A DNA stretch of 64,000 nt from CAIKMD01 sp963803265 (GTDB lineage Bacteria; Pseudomonadota; Alphaproteobacteria; ATCC43930; CGMCC-115725). Within the stretch, counting starts at the first letter, position 1. Each line of letters begins with the position of its first letter. Below, piece by piece: positions 63,830 through 64,000 of this stretch. The notes below the pieces were generated by a model. The model was not told the origin of the DNA and searched no databases. It saw only the letters and a list, made by a program, of their open reading frames with translations. The stretch spans positions 264,704 through 328,703 of the forward strand of contig CAWDLZ010000020.1 in assembly GCA_963803265.1 (NCBI GenBank). Reading direction: 5' to 3'. Made by a program: the position numbers and the translations under genes.

Positions 63830-64000
63830 TCTCCTACTAGTTATTCTTCAGGTCAACATTGCAGCCTTTCGCTTCGCCGAAGCAATACAAAACAAAACGG
63901 GTTGGAAGGAGGCGGTTACTGACCGCTTGGCAGGTTCATGTTTGGCGCGGGTGACGAATAGCCTACTATGGCATCAGGATCAACCGGGCCGCACCGATCC
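63830..64000. other. Right-edge segment without a gene
   Basis: 171 bp, AT-richer than the window average, with no recognisable gene, promoter or repeat; a gene may begin beyond the edge. Confidence 0.5.

Noticed and set aside
63698..63922. A 74-codon plus-strand frame near the right edge
   Set aside because: It is opposite the better supported minus-strand frameshifted gene and has no ribosome site.

Overview
The window looks like a GC-rich alphaproteobacterial chromosome segment. The lineage call rests on divK-pleD, an HdaA-type DnaA paralogue, an EipB/DUF1849 envelope protein, HpnK, the block aspS/rnd/ppx/ppk/hdaA, and several small basic proteins typical of the class. The gene set resembles Rhodospirillales- or Rhizobiales-like soil and water bacteria; I cannot be more precise from sequence alone. 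No rRNA, tRNA, CRISPR array, transposase or phage gene was found.

Layout. 1-3.6 kb: the 5' end of an extradiol dioxygenase behind a MetE/UROD-like gene, cspA, and several small conserved proteins. 3.7-9.6 kb: a protein-quality block with groES-groEL under a CIRCE operator, two small conserved genes, hsp20 and lon. 9.6-21.7 kb: alcohol dehydrogenase, 2OG-Fe(II) oxygenase, Nudix hydrolase, a TonB-dependent receptor behind a cobalamin riboswitch, cysK-sseA, DoxX, two luciferase-like monooxygenases around a DUF3108 gene, and a DUF6455-universal stress protein operon with an FNR/FixK box. 21.7-25.4 kb: divergent glycosyltransferases, one a GT2-GT9 fusion. 25.4-36 kb: catabolic region with a LivK/LivHM/LivG/LivF uptake operon that also carries a Rieske oxygenase and an SDR, plus a divergent MFS transporter, a DapA-like aldolase and cytochrome c. 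36-43.6 kb: hpnK, rpmG, a CocE/NonD hydrolase, pleD-divK, ROK kinase, EipB and a second GGDEF protein. 43.6-54.5 kb: core genes aspS, rnd, ppx, ppk, sixA and a tightly overlapping operon DUF2066-CDP-alcohol transferase-AI-2E permease-hdaA. 54.5-57.9 kb: two GST genes between 68-bp direct repeats, then a small operon (55-aa protein, methyltransferase, DsrE) between 30-bp inverted repeats. 57.9-64 kb: SDR-UbiD, a zinc-ribbon membrane protein, GlcG/HbpS, SYLF and small secreted or unknown proteins.

Two features stand out. First, ten genes are broken by thirteen frame changes, twelve of them a net +1. That regularity points to insertion errors in the assembly more than to real gene decay, so these genes are annotated as single frameshifted CDSs. 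Second, the DsrE-family gene reads through completely except for one in-frame TGA, and it sits directly behind a perfect FNR/FixK box whose spacing places the predicted transcript start on the start codon. This could be a pseudogene, a sequence error or a selenoprotein; the last is unproven and no good SECIS element was seen.
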